Translations under genes and position numbers: made by a program
Notes under the pieces: model-generated
What the model saw: only the letters and a program-made list of their open reading frames with translations
What the model was told of the DNA's origin: nothing
Databases searched by the model: none
From: Bilabrum cf. latius
Lineage: Eukaryota; Bigyra: Bicosoecida; Bigyra; Bicosoecida
Length of the DNA: 64,000 bases
Assembly (NCBI GenBank): GCA_965178125.1
Contig: OZ237739.1
Coordinates: forward strand, 62,001-126,000
Direction: 5' to 3'
In this document: piece by piece, positions 1-11,300 of the stretch
Layout: every line of letters starts with the position of its first letter
How positions within the stretch are numbered: the first letter of the stretch is position 1

Positions 1-2271
1 GTCCCTGATGCCGACGATGCCCCACGCATCCGACCCGCTGGACGAGTACCCAGTGCCCGACACAGAGCTGCCATCCTCGTCCTCTTCCCTTTCCCCTTGC
101 CAGTCCACGTGCCCATGCCCGTGCCCGTGCCTGCTTCCCACACTCGCAGATCCCGAGCCAGAGCCCCCCACAGAGCCGGCGTCAGACAGGTCACCCGGCG
201 CGCTGTCTCGTCCGGGGAACTCTGAGGAGCTGGGCGCCGACTGGGCCGATGCCACGCGCCCTCGCTGGTCGCGCCGTCTGGAACTGGGGTCGCGCGGCGG
301 GGCGGTGCCGCCGATCATGCGCGAGAGCGGCATGCTGAGCCCGCCCTCGGGGCCGAGGGGGGTGCGGCCATCCTGAGGCTGCCCCCGGGGCGGTGCCACA
401 GGCGCTCGGCTGGGGCTTGCGACAGCTCTCGATGATGAGGTCGCTGCAGCGGTGAGGTGCGCGTGCACGTGCTGGTGGTGCGTGCTGTAGCCCTGGCTGC
501 CCGTCGTATCCACCATCACGGAGGCGCTCTGATACACCGCACCCGCACCCACACTCACACCCGAGTCCATGGCGCGCTGCCCAGTGCTGCTTGTGGGAGC
601 TGAGGCAGCAGCGGGTGACTGCACAGAAGCCGCACCTGCAGCGGCCACATGCCCCGGTATCTCTCGCGGGGGTAGTGCCGCCGCCGCCAGCGCCACTGTC
701 GCTGCCCTGGCCAGCTCCTTGCTTGCTTTCTTGCCCTCTTCCCCCGCGCCAAGCGCCAGTGCGAGCGCCCTCGATGCGCACCGCTGGGCGTGTGCCTCCG
801 CCGCCACCAGCGCCGCCGAGTCGTTCTCCTGCGCCCCCACCGCTGCGTCAGAGGCGCCTGACGACTGGGGGGCAGGGCCGACCCCCAGCAGCATGCCCAG
901 CTCGGACCAGGCCTCCTTCCCCTTCCCCTCGGCCCCCTTGCCCGCCCCCAGAAGAGCACGGAGAGCGCCCCTGCAGACCGCCAGCGCTGCCCTCGCGGAG
1001 TGAAGCCCGGCGACCTTGTCGCTGCCAGCCCTGTGAGAGTGGGCGTGCCTGGCCTGCAGAAGATCCCCCGTCTCCTCCAGGGCCGCAGAGCCGGACCCGC
1101 GCAGCGCACCCGCTACCTGCTACACAAACTCCCCGCGCGCCAGACGGGAAGCGATCACTGCGCCGGCGTGCCCTGGGAGAGCGCCGGCCTCTACGTACTG
1201 CCGCCCCTGTCCCTGTCCCTGTCCCTGTCCTTGCCCTTGCCCTTGCTGGAGCTGCTTCTCCCGCACGAGCCTGGAGGCCTTCACCACCCGCCGGGCCATC
1301 CAGGCACCCTGCTGCCGGTCCCTTAGCCCCAGGGCACTCGAGGCCACCGCCCCGGCCATGGCTCCCACAGCCCCCCACGCACCGTCGTCTCCCTCTTCGG
1401 CCCATGAAGCGTCACCGGCGGAGGCAGGCGACCTCTAGGGGGAAGCGGCCCTGCTGCTGCGCCCGCGCCGCGATGACGCCCCCCTCCTGCCGGACGAGGA
1501 CCTGCCCCCCTTCCTGCCGCCAGGTGCCTGCACCTTGAGCTCTGATCCCGGAGAGGGCAGCACAGCAGCACTCAGAGACTCGAGGGCCTCCGCCACTGCC
1601 TGCCGCCGGGCCCGCTCCCTCCCGTTCTTGCGCTCTCGGCGGGCTGTGGGGCCGGCGGAGGCCTGCGCGCGGGAGGACTTCGCGCGCCCCCCCCTGCTTG
1701 CACTGCGAGAGCGGAAAGTGCCGTCGGGAGCCGGGACGGGCGCGCCGTACTGCCCATCGTCCTGGTCATGGTACTGGTCCTGGCTCGCGGCACCGTCCTC
1801 AACATCCTCAGCGCAGTCGCCGAGGGCATGCGCGTATCTGCGGCGCTTCCTGGGTCTCCTGGAACTCTCGCGGCTGTTTGTGGCTGGCAGAGAATACTCT
1901 AATTCCGGCGGGCCCGCACCTGGTGCGCCAACAGAGACAAATGGATCGCTTGCGTTAGGGCCTGCAACGGCTTCCTGTGCGCTTGCCACGGCAGCACCAG
2001 AGTTGTTCCCAGCTGATACGCTAGCCATCCAGCCACTACTTGGTTGATCAGCATAACTCTCAGCTGAACTGCTCTCGTGGCCGCTGACTGCCGATCGGCC
2101 ATGCGTCGATCGCTTCTTGCGCCGGTAAGTGCTGCCCGCATGTCGCGGTGTTCGGTCAACCCCACCACCGCCACCCAAGCCTAACATGCCAGCAAATCCT
2201 GTCAGTGGCTGATGCTGTCCCTGGTCATCACGGGATGCCTGCCTGCTGTTGTGTCCGTCGGTGTGCTGCAT
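1..2271 (-). CDS. Ser/Gln-rich hypothetical protein, 3' end beyond window
   Basis: I do not recognise this gene. The frame is open from the ATG at 2271 to the left window edge (about 757 residues visible) if in-frame TAG codons at 1435-1437 and 1120-1122 are read as sense; the true stop lies outside. The 30 in-frame codons upstream of 2271 contain no ATG, so 2271 is the likely start. Visible features are a basic, NLS-like patch (RRKKR) near residue 50, a long Ser/Arg/Gly-rich region, a Gly-Gln dipeptide repeat over 1204-1248, and Ala-rich helical stretches. No transmembrane segment or known domain is apparent. Composition suggests an intrinsically disordered nuclear or RNA-associated protein, but that is inference only. 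An undetected intron is possible. Confidence 0.55.
1204..1248. repeat. CTGTCC hexanucleotide microsatellite inside a CDS
   Basis: Tandem CTGTCC/CTTGCC units. On the minus strand they encode a Gly-Gln dipeptide run of the Ser/Gln-rich hypothetical protein. The repeat uses CAG codons for Gln. Confidence 0.8.
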
Positions 2272-2901
2272 CGCACAACTCACGTCTGGTGCGTTTACTG
2301 TCGACAAGCTCTTTATAAGGACTAAGCTGGAACGTTCAGCACAGGAAATAAAACTTGGCAACCAGAGGTGGGCTTTTGGCTACCTTCGGCTCAACACTGC
2401 GATGATTTTATGCTGCTGCAGAGTCAACTATGCAGGTCGACGTGCTCCTGAGAAAAAAGTTTCTCTCAAGTATTCAGACGAAACTGCCACAGACCTGTGG
2501 TCTGCGAAAGAGATATACAAAATAAAGAAACAGTGAACAGTAAATGAGCATGAAACCATAGGTCTGCCATCGCTTCAGCACAAGGACGGCACCGACAAAT
2601 AGTGTTAGAATGGCGAGGTGAAGCCGCACGCCGCGTTCCAGGCTCTTCTTTTGTACAATTTAGATAAGAAACCATCAGTTGACTACTAATTATCTATTCA
2701 TTGGGACTTTCGCGCCGAGCACATCGCTGTGGAGTGCCGACAGGGCAACATGCACTCAAAGCACCCAGTGAGAGCAACATGGCCGCACCATGAAAGGAGC
2801 GCAAGCTGTGACCAAGTAACCAAGGATATAAAAGCATTCACACACATAATCAAAATGGAGCAAGAACCTTACCGAAAATCCGAGACTGTAACCCCCAGCA
2901 G
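2272..2901. other. Intergenic, divergent 5' regions
   Basis: Gap of 630 bases between the starts of the minus-strand hypothetical gene and the plus-strand eIF4E-like gene. It is noticeably more AT-rich than the coding DNA. I see no convincing gene, RNA or repeat, and treat it as a shared promoter/5'UTR region. Confidence 0.5.
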
Positions 2902-4837
2902 ATGCTGATGTGTCCAGGCCCCACGACGGCGTCACCTCCACGGAAAACTTTTACAATACAGATTTGGAAGAAATGTGAACCCTACAAAGCTTCCGAGGCC
3001 GCCCGCTCTGGAACGAGGTATACTGCAGGCTCATATCCTGTAAAAAGCAGTATGAGCAGCTCTAAAACTACCACTGCACCTCCAATCCAGGAGTAGGTGG
3101 TGGCAGGTACCGAACTGCGCCCGCTCCCACGCCCTCTGGTGCTATGGTACCACGACAGGCAGACTGTAAGTTGAGGAAACGGCCCTTCCAGGCTGAGAAC
3201 AATAATTTGTCGTTGATCTCTGTCGTACGACATGCCGTCGCTGCTGGTTATCTTCGCAGAAGGATTGGAGCACGTCGTTGAAGCCAGTTGCAGGGTGCAA
3301 AACCGTTCAGTCGTACTGGAGAGTGGCGAACCATCTGGCAAAGCCATCTGATATGCCTCCAGGCAAGGGAGACTTGCTTTGGTTCGTTGTGAGACTCTAA
3401 CAGTCAGCCTCGCTGATGGTGCTGGGCTTGCGTTGCTCGTTCACTCGCACCAACGTGTTGTTGCACAAACTCAATCTGGCATCGCCGCAGGAAGGCGTTC
3501 GTCCCGAGTGGGAATCGCCAGCGAATGCCCGAGGTGGTCGCATCATGCTTCGGGTGCGCCGGGACACGCTGACGCAGTGGGCTTGGTCGCGCATCTCTCT
3601 AGCCTTCGTGTCGGGCCGCCTGGACCGCATGGGCCCAGTGCGCAAGGATGCCCCCGGGGAGGCAGGGGACCCTGGCCGCAAGGAGTTTAAGCCCGCGGAC
3701 CCGAAGCGCGCCGCGGACTCTCGCGACCCCGCCAACCGGGACCAGGCCAGGACTCGGGCGGGGCTGGCTGCCGCCCGGAGCAGCCGCACCCCGCTGGTGC
3801 TCGGTGTGGCGCTGTGCCCCCGCAGCACGGAGGATCACATCGCGCTGTGGGTGTCCGACGCGGGGGACTCGGAGGGGGTGGCGGGCGTCCGCGACCTGCT
3901 GTGTTCCCTGGTGCAGGCCCCCAGCTCGGCCAGCATCGACTGGAGGCCCCACTCGAAGCGCATGCCCTCTGGCGAGCCCTGGCCCAAGCTGCCGCCCCGA
4001 GCGGACGACGCCGCATTCGCCGCTCAGTTCGCGCCCAGGCCCGCGCACAGCAAGGGGCCAGTGGCGAGCGGTCCCAAGCACGGGGCCCGGCCCGAGGGCG
4101 CGGGGCACGCAGTCACCGCGCGGGGCCCACCGGAGCGCGGCGCGGGGGCTGGGGGCATGGGCGCGGGGTTCAGGCGAGGCGGAAGCGCTCCCAGCGGCGG
4201 AGGTGCTTCGGGCTAGTCGGGGGCTGGGGTTGATAGCTCCGGTGGCAAGGCCAAGGGGTTCTCTGGGGGGGGCAAGTACAGGCCTGCAGCGGCGGGGAGT
4301 GCGGCCTCGGCGGGGACCAGTCAGGGAGCTGGCGCGGGGGCAGGTGATGGTGCCACGGGGGGCTCCGGAAGCGCCCCCTCCAGCTTTTAGCGGCACGGGC
4401 AGGGCCAGGCTCGCCAATGGGGCAAGGGCGGGCAGAGGGGCGGGCAGAGGGGCGGTGGCACTGGACTCAGCTGGCGGGAGCGGGCGGCCTAGAAGGCGGA
4501 GGAGAAGGCAAGGGCGGGAGTCGAGTCGGGGGGAGGAGGCTCCGGCCCATTCGGGGCCCCGTCCTCCTCGTCCTCGGGGGCACCCTCCCAGGGCGGGGCT
4601 GCCGGGGCCTCCACGAGCGGGATTGCTCGCGGGTTTGGGGCCCCCCGGGGGTACTCGGCGGGGGCGGGGGCCTCCGGTGGGCAGGGCCAAGGCGGGACCC
4701 GCGGGGCGGCGATGCGGGCGAAGGGTGGATACGGTGCTGGCCGCGCCGCGGGCGGAGCCAAAGGCAGAGGCTCTGGGGGTGTGGGCGACGAAGACGGGTG
4801 GAAGTCTGCCGGTGGAGGCAGGGGAAGGGGCAAGTGA
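2902..4837 (+). CDS. eIF4E-family cap-binding protein with Gly-rich tail
   Basis: Translation initiation factor 4E/4EHP family, which binds the mRNA 5' cap. I assemble three exons: 2902-3165, 3260-3388 and 3491-4837 (introns 94 and 102 nt, GTAAGT and GTGAGA donors, CAG acceptors, all phase 0), giving 579 residues. Order of signatures: LWYHDR; KDW (cap Trp equivalent to human W56); TVQSYW; then after the second junction EGVRPEWESPAN with the second cap Trp (W102 equivalent); GGR; and DHIALW (W166 equivalent). The position of human W43 is Leu, a class II-like trait, and GGRW is GGRI. A roughly 50-residue insert precedes the DHIALW strand. The C-terminus is a Gly/Arg/Gln-rich extension of about 330 residues. 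In-frame TAG at 3094, 4214, 4388 and 4490 are read as sense; stop TGA 4835. The minus-strand ORF at 2982-3347 is a shadow. Confidence 0.85.
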
Positions 4838-5329
4838 AGCAGCGCATCCAGCCTGGGGGCAGGCGAGCTGCTCGTTACTCACGCGGGAGTGCGCTACCTG
4901 CGGCAGTACAGCCAAGTGAGTTAGCTTACACCATGCAAGCAGGTGATTCCGGAATAGAAATAGAAATCCAGGACACGTTGTCACGCACTCTTCAAGCGAA
5001 ATACATCATTTGCAACCCGTGAGCCACTCTGTGATTTGTAATGCTAGACATCTAATTGTTTTGCTTTTGGTATCACGAATCAGTGTTTCGTTTCTGGGTA
5101 CTCAAAGGCATCCGATGCTAGCCCAAAGATATAGGTTGGTCTTGGAGCGACAATTTCGCCGTTGATCGACTTGTATGGCATGGTCTAGAATCATACATAT
5201 CACGGATTTACATTACGTTTCGGCGAGCATGTCAAGTGTAGCAGGACCAATCGGAGCTAGCCGCAGATACACGTGTCGAGCAACTCCTTCATCTGGCATT
5301 CTTGCGCAGCTGTAACTGAAAGAAATTCA
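4838..5329. other. Intergenic, AT-rich
   Basis: Region of 492 bases between the eIF4E-like stop and the SIL1 start. It should hold the 3'UTR of the first gene and the promoter/5'UTR of SIL1. No gene or RNA recognised. Confidence 0.5.
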
Positions 5330-8011
5330 ATGGCGAAACGAAGCAAGTTCGTTTTTTTGGTCATTCTTAGCGTGGTAATGATGCTTGGGCTGACACAAGC
5401 CAAGCTAGAAACCGCGGAAGGGATGTCGAAAGGGCTGTCGAACGTCATGGCCCCACCACCAGATGGCACCATCGCTGCGAAGCACGACACGCGGTCGAAA
5501 GATCTCGCCTCGGTGCCTAGCACAGCACCCGTTGCACTGTAGCAGCACGAAACGCAGGTCGATCAGGTCGCGCTGGCCACAGCGACCCCTCCCCCCAACC
5601 AGGGCGAGGACTGGTACGAGGCAGAGGACGGCGGCATCCGCCGGCTGGGCGAGCATTACCCCAGGCTGTTCGCACCTGGGTGGGAGTGGAGGCCCATCCG
5701 CCCCGGGCAGCACATCCCCGGCGGACTGGATGTGCGGGTGAGTCTCAGCGGCAGCGGGCAGCGGGAGGCGCGGCTGCTGCCCCAGCGGCAGTACACTCCC
5801 GACATGCTCGAAGACGTGGGGGACGGGGGCAGGGCCAAGCAGGGCTTGGAGCCTTTGGGCAACGGGCATGATGGTGCTGGAGGGGCGTTGGAACCTTCTT
5901 CGGAATCGATCGCACAGGCGCATGGGCTGCAGCAAGGCGTTGATGTAGACGCGTGCCCTGAATCAGCGGCCGGACAGGCTCTCGCTCTTGTGCCAGAGTC
6001 TGCGGGCGTCGCATCCGGTGAGTCCAATGGGCCGGTGCACCATGATACGCATGCCGCTGCCCGCGCCCTGCACGATGCCTTCGAGGCGCAGGCAGGTGGG
6101 GAGGTCGCGCACGAGGACGAGGACAGCGCACAGAGGGCACGCGCCGTGCAGGACAAGATAGACGAGGCGCTCAGGAGAGCGAGCCGGAAGCAGAGGGGCA
6201 ATGGCGGGGAGCAGATGCAGACGCAGACGGAGAATGAGGGCATGGACTCTGGGAGCAACAACTAGACGGCTCTAAACTTGGAGACTCCCGACGCCGCGAT
6301 TGTGTCGGGGGTACCTCAAGAGCATGGCGGTGAGAGGTACGAGGAGGAACAAGGGGGAGGCGTTGACGTGGCCGAGACGAGCGAGGCGGCGGCGGAGATG
6401 CGCCGCATCCTCACCGGCCTTCCGCAGCCCGAGCCAGAGGTATCCGAAGCTCTCGCCGCCGGACTGGAGGGCCCTGAGCTGGATGCACTCCTCAAGAGAG
6501 TGTGGGTGCGCAGGCAGAAAGACCTCCGGCGGGCCATGGAGTCCGCCCGCACAGAGGCCCAGCAGATGCAGGAGCTCATGGCGCAGATGGGCCCCGGAGG
6601 GGGGGCGGGTCATGATCATGGAGGCCAGTAGCAGGATGCGGATGACTCGCCCACTAGCGACCGCAGCGCACGCGTTGCAGCCCTGGAGTCCCTTGAGTTC
6701 CACGTGAGCAAGAGACACAACGCCGACGATTTCGCCCGAATGGGGGGCATGGTTGACATCGCACCCCTGTGGAACCACAGCGAGCCGCTGCGGCTGACCA
6801 GCCGACCAGGTGGAGACCCGGCCCCAAATGCAGCGTCGGATTTGAGTGCAACAGCGCTGTGGGTGCTGGGCTCAGCCACCAAGTACAACCCAGTGGCGGG
6901 AGAGGCCGCGCTGGAGACGGGCGCCATGCCGCTGGTGCTGCGCGCCCTGGAGGCAAACGCGCTTGCGGCGAGGTGGACTGCACGGCGTGCTCTGGAGGCG
7001 GCTCGTGAGAATCTTCCAGCGGCAGAGGCGACGCTCTTTCCTGCTTTGGCTCGCGGTAATGGCAGCGATGTTGGGCCGTCTGTGCTGCAGGAGATGCGCA
7101 GGGGGGCAGCGGGTGCGGGCAAGGCCATGTACGCTCTGGGGGGGCTGCTGCGGGGGGGGCGAGAGGCCCAGCGGCAGGCAGAGATCTTGGAGGCGGGGCG
7201 CGTGATAGGACAGGCGCTCGTGCAGCTGGGCGAGGCGGCCCGCGGCATGCACGAGGCAGCGACAGGGTGTGGCGGCCACTGGAAGGGTGCCTTCAAGGCG
7301 CAGAGGCAGCTGAGGCGTGTGGCGGGCAAGGGGGTGCGTCTGCTAGGCGATCTGGCGCATGAGCTGAGGAAGAGCGGAGAGGGCGGTGGGGAGCGGGTGG
7401 GCCCTGGTGGGGTGGTGGAGCAGGACGGGAAAGTGACCGTGTTGGATGGAGGGGCAGCCACAGGCGGACAAGAGGGCCCGGGTGATAGATAGATTGACGC
7501 TCACAAGGGCAGTGGCCCCTCCTTGGGGACGGCGAGGGGGGCCGTGCGCGCTATCCTGGAGCAGGCGACCGAGGGCCCACCAGCAGCCTGCGTCCTGGCC
7601 TCACCGCTGGATGCTGGCCAGGTGCTTGGCGGGCAGCTCGACCTGGAGGAGGATCCCGCCGTGGGGGATGTGCTCGAGGCGGCGGCCGAGTGGTCGGCGG
7701 CGCTCGGGAGGCCCCTGATCGGCCCGCCCGAGACCCGGAAGGAGTGGGGGAGTGTCGCGTGCGGGATGGAGCTGTCCGCCGGCCATGCAGCGGAAAGCAT
7801 CATCCAGGGGGCACGGGCCGCGGCGGCTCCGAGTGGATCGGCGGGAGGGGCAGCCGATGCACAAGAGGGGGCGGCTGCAGCGAGCGTGCCCGGGGACTCC
7901 GATGCAGTGATAGAGGCCGCTCTGGTTGAGTACCTGCGTGCCACTGATCTGCAAGACCAGGAGAAGGTGGCAGTGGCAGGCCGGGCCGTCGCGTCGTGGG
8001 CGGGCACGTGA
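5330..8011 (+). CDS. SIL1: SIL1-like ER nucleotide exchange factor
   Basis: Nucleotide exchange factor for the ER Hsp70 BiP. One uninterrupted exon of 893 residues. The ATG at 5330 begins a clean signal peptide (MAKR then a hydrophobic core, cleavage near LTQA); an upstream in-frame ATG at 5273 would bury it. Around residue 120 comes the SIL1 signature (WRPIRPGQHIPGGLDVR then REARL), followed by a long inserted acidic/Gln-rich region. From about residue 430 helical armadillo-type repeats resemble the SIL1 core (AALESLEFHVSKRHNADDF; ATALWVLGSATKYNP). TAG codons at 5540, 6263, 6629 and 7490 are in frame; the one at 6629 sits between two CAG codons. Stop TGA 8009. About twice the usual family length because of inserts. 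No KDEL-like terminus. Confidence 0.85.
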
Positions 8012-8307
8012 GCTGCATCCGATTGCAAGTGGGATGGATGAATTTATACCGTAATAGTTACTACACGAGATCTCGGATTTCGTCTGGCCCTGAACTTGGC
8101 TGTAGTCAATTACAAGTTAAAAGCGCCTCCAATTCCTGGAAAGTCGCCCGTCTCCTCGCGGCTGCTGCAAAACACATCTCCCGCTTGCGACCGCTAGGCT
8201 GTCGGGTGCTCTTGTCGTCGGGAACGAGTCAGAAGACCCTGTCAGGCACATTTGCCAGGCAGCTTCCGAGCATCGCATCAGAGAGCTATCGACGTACCCC
8301 ACTGGCC

Positions 8308-11300
8308 TCACCGCCTGCCGCCCCCGTCCCTACCCATCATGGCCATGCGCTGCCCCATGGCCACCATGCGGGCCTTCTTCTGCTCCCTGCGGACTGGCTC
8401 CCAAAGGGCGTCCTCCCTGGCGCGCTTCTTGTTGCGCTCCAGCAGCCTCTTGGCGTCCGTGACCTTCTTCTTCCTGTCCCTGGCCTTCCTAAGCGTGTAG
8501 ATCTTCTGCATGAGGAGCGCCTTGGCCCTCTCGTCCTCCTCCATGACCACCGCCCGCTTCTACAGGTAGCCCTGCTTGCCGCGCTTGCTCAGGTTCTTGC
8601 TCTTGCTCGCGAATGGGAGCTGGCTCTCCAGCTTGTCTGAGATGACAAACTTGGCAAACCTACGCTCCTCGGGCCTCTCCTCGATCTTGCGGTACTCGCT
8701 GTCTTGCTTCTGCAGGGAACCGATGCCCCTCTCTCGCCTGAGCTCCCGGGCCGTCCGCATCAGCACCGTCCCGCCGGAGGAGGACGAGGACGAGGCAGCC
8801 CCGGCCGCTCCACGACTCGCCTTCCCAGCGCCCTACTCCTCCTCCTCGTCCGAATCGCTGTCCTCCCCTGACCCAGACCCCACTGCCGCCGTCCCCGCCT
8901 CACCATCGCCCTGGCCCTGGCTCTGGCTCCTCGCCGCGTCCAGCAGCGCCTTCCTCTCCTTCCTCGATCGCACCAGCTGGCGGCCCTCCCTCGCCTCCTC
9001 CAGCAGAGAGTACACGGGGTTGTAGAACTCGGGCAGGGGCACGGGCACCCACGCCCGCATGAACACAATGTCGCTCCTCAAGATCTTGTCCTCGAACTGC
9101 GCCCGGAAGGAGCCGGGCTGGCCCTCTTTGACGGCCTTCCGGACCCTCCCCCTAATCCCACTCACCGTCCGGATGGAGGCACCCTGGAATCGGGCCACCT
9201 CCAGCGGCGAGTTGAACATGCCGCGGATCACGGCCGAGTGCTTGCTCACCTTGGCCGGCTCGCCCACTAGCTTGAGTTTCTTGACCACGGTCAGGCTTTC
9301 CTCGTTCTCCAGTATGGTGCCAGTGGCGCAGATCCGGTAGGACGAGGCCGTGTCAGAGGTCAGCTAGTAGGCCAGGTAGCCCGTGCTGGGCGGGGTCACA
9401 GGCGCCTGGAATGCGGCCTCGCAGTGCATGTGCTCCGGCGAGTACTTGAGGAAGCGCTTGCGGCCGCTCAGGTCAGCCGTGAAGTACGAGGGCACGGTCT
9501 GGAAGCGCCTCCACCCCAGCGAGACGATGAACGGGTCGCTGTTCTTGAGCAGCCGGCCATGCCACCTGTGGCGCTTGACCCTGGACCGCAGCAGACCCAG
9601 CGTCTCCTCCTGCGCGGAGAGCCCGCCCACCACGACGGGCCTGGAGGGCTCAAAGTGCGTGATGAACTCGGCCGGCATGCCCCGCAGCTCAATCCGCACG
9701 TACTCCCCCGCCCTGTGCCCCCGCATGCGCCTCGCCTGCTCCTCCCTGAGCCCCGCAAACTCGTCCGCGTTAATGGCCTCCTGCAACTCCAGGGCCTCAC
9801 GGGCGGCGGCGGCCCCCTCCTTGCCCCAGTCCAGCCTCGAGGGGTCCTTGAGCATGATCATGCGCTCCTCATCCTCGTCCACCTCCTTGCCCTCGCCCCC
9901 CTCCCCCTCCCCGTCCTCGCCATCATCCCCTCCCTTGGCGCCTGCCTTGAAGGACCCGCGGTCGTACTTGGAGTCGAACTCGCGCTTCTTGGCAGCACGG
10001 AGCGCGTCCATCGCAGCACGGTCCATGTCCTCGTCGTCCTGGTCATCATCGCTGCTGCTGCCATCCGATGAATCCCCGTCATCATCGCTGTCGTCATCGC
10101 TGTCCTCTTCCATGGGCGCTCCCCCGCGCACCACCTCACCTGTCTCGAGATCCTCGAAATCGCCATACACGGAGGAATCGTCCGACTCATTCCCACCCTC
10201 GGCACCGCCCTAGCCGGATCCCTTGCCACTGCCGCTGCCAGTGCGCAGGCCCAGCACCTCCGCCGCCGCCTCCGCCGCCCCCGCGCCCCAGTCCCCTGTC
10301 ACGAACCGGTGCCTGAGACTGTCTGCCGCCTCGGGCGAGTCCCAGCGAGAGGGGTCGGCTGCCATGGACGAAGCACCCGCATGCCCGAAGGAGGCACCGG
10401 CGCCCGACGATGGACCGTTTGCAGGAGCAGAGGAAGGCCCGCCCGCAGGCACGTACAGGCTGCCGTCCTCGCCCCTGGACTGCGGCGCCACCAGCCCGAG
10501 CCAGCTGCTAGCCAGCGCCCTGGCGGTGGAGCTTGGCCCGCCACCCATGCTCCCGTACCCCTGTGCACCGGCAGCCCCGGACCCCTCCTCGCCCTCGTCC
10601 CCGATGGAGGCCCACGGCCTGCCCCCGCTCACCAGACGAGCCGCCTCCGCGGTGAGCAGACTCGACTCACGGGCGGACAGGGACAAGGACAGGGAGGAGC
10701 CCTCTCCACCAGCCGCGCCCCGCCCGCCCCGACTCCTGCTCGCCTTCCCCCTCGCCTCGTCACCCACGCGCCGCAGCAGCCCACCCTCCAGATCGTCGCT
10801 GTCGCTGCCGCTGTCCCCCTCCCCCTCCCCCTCATCTTCCTCCTCGCGCCCCCCAGACCCCCTCGGCCCCTCAAACCCAGTGCCCAGAAGAGCCACCCCC
10901 TCCCCGTCCTCCTCTTCGTCCCCGTACACCAGCCTCTCCAGGTCAACCGCACCGGCCTTGCGCTCGCTCAGCGCAGCCACTGCCCTCTGCACCAGCCGCT
11001 GCTTCCATACCGCCCCGACAGACCTGCCCTCTGAGGCACCGTACACCGCCCCCGCCCCCATCGCTAGCCCATTCCCCTCCTGTTCCCCGATATCGCTGTC
11101 GCTGTCACCGTCAGCCCCTTCTCCTGCGGCGCTGGATGCCCCACCGTACGTCTGCCCCACTCCCTCGCTGCCGTCATCGCTGTCACTGTCGCTGTCACTG
11201 TCACTATCACTGTCGCTGTCGCTGTCGCTGTCGCTCGACTCGCTCCCGTCTTCCTCCTTTTCCTCCTCGTCGGCCTCGCCCCAGTCCTGTTCCCCCGCCC

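Noticed and set aside
2982-3347. Minus-strand ORF of 121 codons with one hydrophobic stretch
   Set aside because: It lies antisense to exons 1-2 of the eIF4E-like gene, which has family-specific motifs and clean splice sites.
3599-4984. Long minus-strand ORF (461 codons), Pro/Ala/Arg-rich
   Set aside because: Shadow of the Gly-rich eIF4E tail in GC-rich DNA; no domain.
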